DNA of 15,316 bases from an uncultured Clostridia bacterium (GTDB lineage: Bacteria > Bacillota > Clostridia > Oscillospirales > Ruminococcaceae). The translations under genes were made by a program, and so were the position numbers. The stretch is from positions 1 to 15,316 of the forward strand of contig CANPWR010000023.1 of NCBI GenBank assembly GCA_947584825.1, read 5' to 3'. How positions within the stretch are numbered: position 1 is the first letter of the stretch; each line of letters begins with the position of its first letter. Below are positions 14,163 to 15,316 of the stretch, piece after piece. The notes beneath the pieces are model-generated. The model had not been told where the DNA came from, did not search any database, and worked only from the letters and a program-made list of their open reading frames with translations.

Positions 14163-15044
14163 TTATATCTGACTGCAAAGCTCTTCGGCATAGGCGGTTT
14201 CAATGGTCTTTTTGTAAATAACTTCAACTTCGTGTTTCTGTAACCTAACTGTTGAAGCGTATTGATTTTCATTATCTAAATAGTTTACAGAGGCAAGCAG
14301 TATTTTTGGTGAACCACGCTCAATCAGCTTTATAAGCTCTTTTTCATTTGTTGTACCGCCGTGATATGCTGTGATTATTACAGTTGATACTTTGTTCAAA
14401 TCAATAACCGACAAATCCATACCAGTATAGCTGTTAAACAACAGAACACCTTTTTTAAATCCGCTGAAGTTTTTTAGGCATTTGTGCTCGGGGGGCAGGG
14501 AATCTAAAGAATAAAAATCATTTGATAAAATTCCTGACTGTGTAATTTGATAACCCTTATGAACAGTCATTTTGCCGTCGCTGTTTCGGTAGGGAACAAA
14601 TACTCCGTGCTTGTTTTTTTCGCTCACGATTTCCTTAACGGCACAGGCGAAGTTTTCAGCTCCGTTTGCTGAATTATCGCTCAGGACTTTATCGCTTGAA
14701 ACAATATAAACAGGGGGCAAGTCCTCCTCAAAGACAGACAGCATATTTGCAAAAAATGCAAGGGTATCTGTTCCGTAGGCTATTATGATTCCGCTGTATT
14801 TATCAAAGTTGTTTGACTTGAGATAATGTAAAATTTGTTCCCAGTCGGAAAGCTCCATGTTTTCAGAAAGCTTGTTCATTAGAAAATCGCAATCAAACTT
14901 AACCCTGCCATTTAAATCGGTATGTTTTTTTTCAAATTCCCCGATAAGCATAGGCTTTTCCTCAGAAAGGCTTGGGAGAATACCTTTTTTTGTAGCAATT
15001 GATGCTATTGTTCCTCCTGTAAAAATAAGTTTTATATTGGTCAT
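14163..15044 (-). CDS. Asparaginase/glutaminase-family protein, divergent
   Basis: Members hydrolyse L-asparagine (or Gln, or other amides) to the acid and ammonia. The 293-residue protein has the first catalytic threonine Thr12 in FTGGTIAS, a SEN segment at 60-62 where the substrate-binding Ser sits, the second pair Thr92-Asp93 in YGTDT, and Lys163 in a position matching the catalytic lysine. Differences from typical enzymes: the usual HGTDT reads YGTDT; the GAM-RP segment reads SSDKVLSD; the C-terminal GxGN loop reads HGGTTN; and it is about 35 residues shorter than usual. No signal peptide, so cytoplasmic. The start ATG has AAGGAG 7 nt upstream. Monocistronic with its own promoter and shared terminator. 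The fold call is firm; the substrate may not be asparagine. Confidence 0.82.
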   Translation of the reverse strand: MTNIKLIFTGGTIASIATKKGILPSLSEEKPMLIGEFEKKHTDLNGRVKFDCDFLMNKLSENMELSDWEQILHYLKSNNFDKYSGIIIAYGTDTLAFFANMLSVFEEDLPPVYIVSSDKVLSDNSANGAENFACAVKEIVSEKNKHGVFVPYRNSDGKMTVHKGYQITQSGILSNDFYSLDSLPPEHKCLKNFSGFKKGVLLFNSYTGMDLSVIDLNKVSTVIITAYHGGTTNEKELIKLIERGSPKILLASVNYLDNENQYASTVRLQKHEVEVIYKKTIETAYAEELCSQI

Positions 15045-15064
15045 TTTATTTCTCCTTTATTTTT

Positions 15065-15093
15065 ATTTTATAATTTTTTAAGGGTAATGTCAA
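15065..15093 (-). promoter_or_regulatory. Promoter of the asparaginase-like gene
   Basis: Minus-strand TTGACA (15088-15093) and TAAAAT (15065-15070), spacing 17 nt. RNA would start near 15058, leaving a leader of only about 15 nt with the ribosome binding site right at its 5' end. Confidence 0.6.
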
Positions 15094-15147
15094 ATACGCG
15101 AATTTGAACCGTTTCTTTCATATTATTTATTTTTTAAACAAAAACTA

Positions 15148-15176
15148 TTGACACCCCTGTCGAAATATGTTAATAT
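15148..15176 (+). promoter_or_regulatory. Promoter of the ORF at the right edge
   Basis: TTGACA (15148-15153) and TAATAT (15171-15176), spacing 17 nt. The -35 is perfect and the -10 matches at 4 of 6 positions. RNA would start near 15183, about 25 nt before the ATG. It diverges from the asparaginase promoter about 55 nt away. Confidence 0.55.
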
Positions 15177-15206
15177 ATACGTACAATCTCAAAGGACGTG
15201 AAAAAT

Positions 15207-15316
15207 ATGTGCAAACTTCCTAATTCCAGAATATGTAACGGGGGGGGGGGGCTTAAAAGCCTAACCTTTATTGGTCTTGCACAAAATGATTCTTTGAAAT
15301 ATAATATTGAATTTAG
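15207..15316 (+). CDS. 5' end of an unidentified ORF with an in-frame poly-G tract (cut by window edge)
   Basis: An ATG at 15207, 10 nt after AAAGGA and about 25 nt after a predicted transcription start, opens a frame that stays open to the window edge (36 codons). It begins MCKLPNSRICN, then four Gly codons made wholly of G, then LKSLTFIGLAQNDSLKYNIEF. I do not recognise the family; too little is visible. There is no signal peptide so far. The promoter, ribosome binding site and open frame support a real gene. With 11 or 13 G the frame would end within about five codons, so expression depends on tract length. It may continue for many hundreds of bases, or be a short peptide. Confidence 0.5.
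   Translation, partial: MCKLPNSRICNGGGGLKSLTFIGLAQNDSLKYNIEF
15240..15251 (+). repeat. Homopolymer tract of 12 G (possible phase-variation site)
   Basis: Twelve consecutive G in otherwise AT-rich DNA, 33 nt inside the start of a reading frame. Long G tracts in this place are classic slipped-strand switches in other bacteria. The next bases (CTTAAAAGCCTAA) put a TAA right behind the tract in both other frames. Tract length from short reads is error-prone. Confidence 0.85.

Noticed and set aside
1..15316. CRISPR array, insertion sequence or rRNA
   Set aside because: No regularly spaced repeats, transposase motifs with terminal inverted repeats, or rRNA-like sequence were seen.

Overview
The window looks like chromosomal DNA of an AT-rich Gram-positive bacterium, most likely a gut Clostridia (Oscillospiraceae/Ruminococcus-like). 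The support is consensus sigma-A promoters, strong AGGAGG-type ribosome binding sites, frequent TTG/GTG starts, a NifS/IscU pair typical of Clostridia, and lipoprotein and phosphorylase genes that resemble Firmicutes versions. This placement is an inference; no marker gene was aligned.

Layout. (1) 1-554, minus strand: 5' part of a glycogen/alpha-glucan phosphorylase gene with a TTG start, a lysine-rich N-terminal extension and a perfect consensus promoter. (2) 693-953: a leader-like intergenic stretch with a weak plus-strand promoter candidate and three successive hairpins, one of them a convincing terminator. (3) 954-8035, plus strand: a compact run of eight intact phage-type genes: a possible small terminase, large terminase, portal, prohead protease with a Cys/His insertion, major capsid protein, two small neck-type proteins or candidates, and a small tail-type protein followed by a hub-like protein (nine ORFs if the small terminase candidate is counted separately from the eight below it is not; the genes listed individually total eight). 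No integrase, repressor, tail sheath, tape measure, holin or lysin is present, and a strong bidirectional terminator closes the block. (4) 8137-9794, minus strand: rsmD, coaD and a coiled-coil protein. (5) 10140-11789, minus strand: a cysteine desulfurase / IscU pair with its own promoter and terminator. (6) 11959-12393, minus strand: rnhA. (7) 12678-14084, plus strand: an orphan sugar-type ABC transporter lipoprotein. (8) 14163-15044, minus strand: a divergent short asparaginase-family protein. (9) 15207 to the right edge, plus strand: the start of an unidentified ORF that runs through a 12-G tract.

How the parts relate. The flanks are housekeeping or metabolic genes with well-formed individual promoters. 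The phage block sits between two such units, is shut in by terminators, and keeps open reading frames throughout while lacking the genes a free phage needs. The most interesting reading is a domesticated capsid and DNA-packaging cassette (gene-transfer-agent-like or another particle); a young, cut-down prophage remnant is the plain alternative. The second notable item is the G12 tract in the last ORF: a change of one G in either direction leads to an early stop, so it could be an on/off contingency switch, unless the tract length is a sequencing error.
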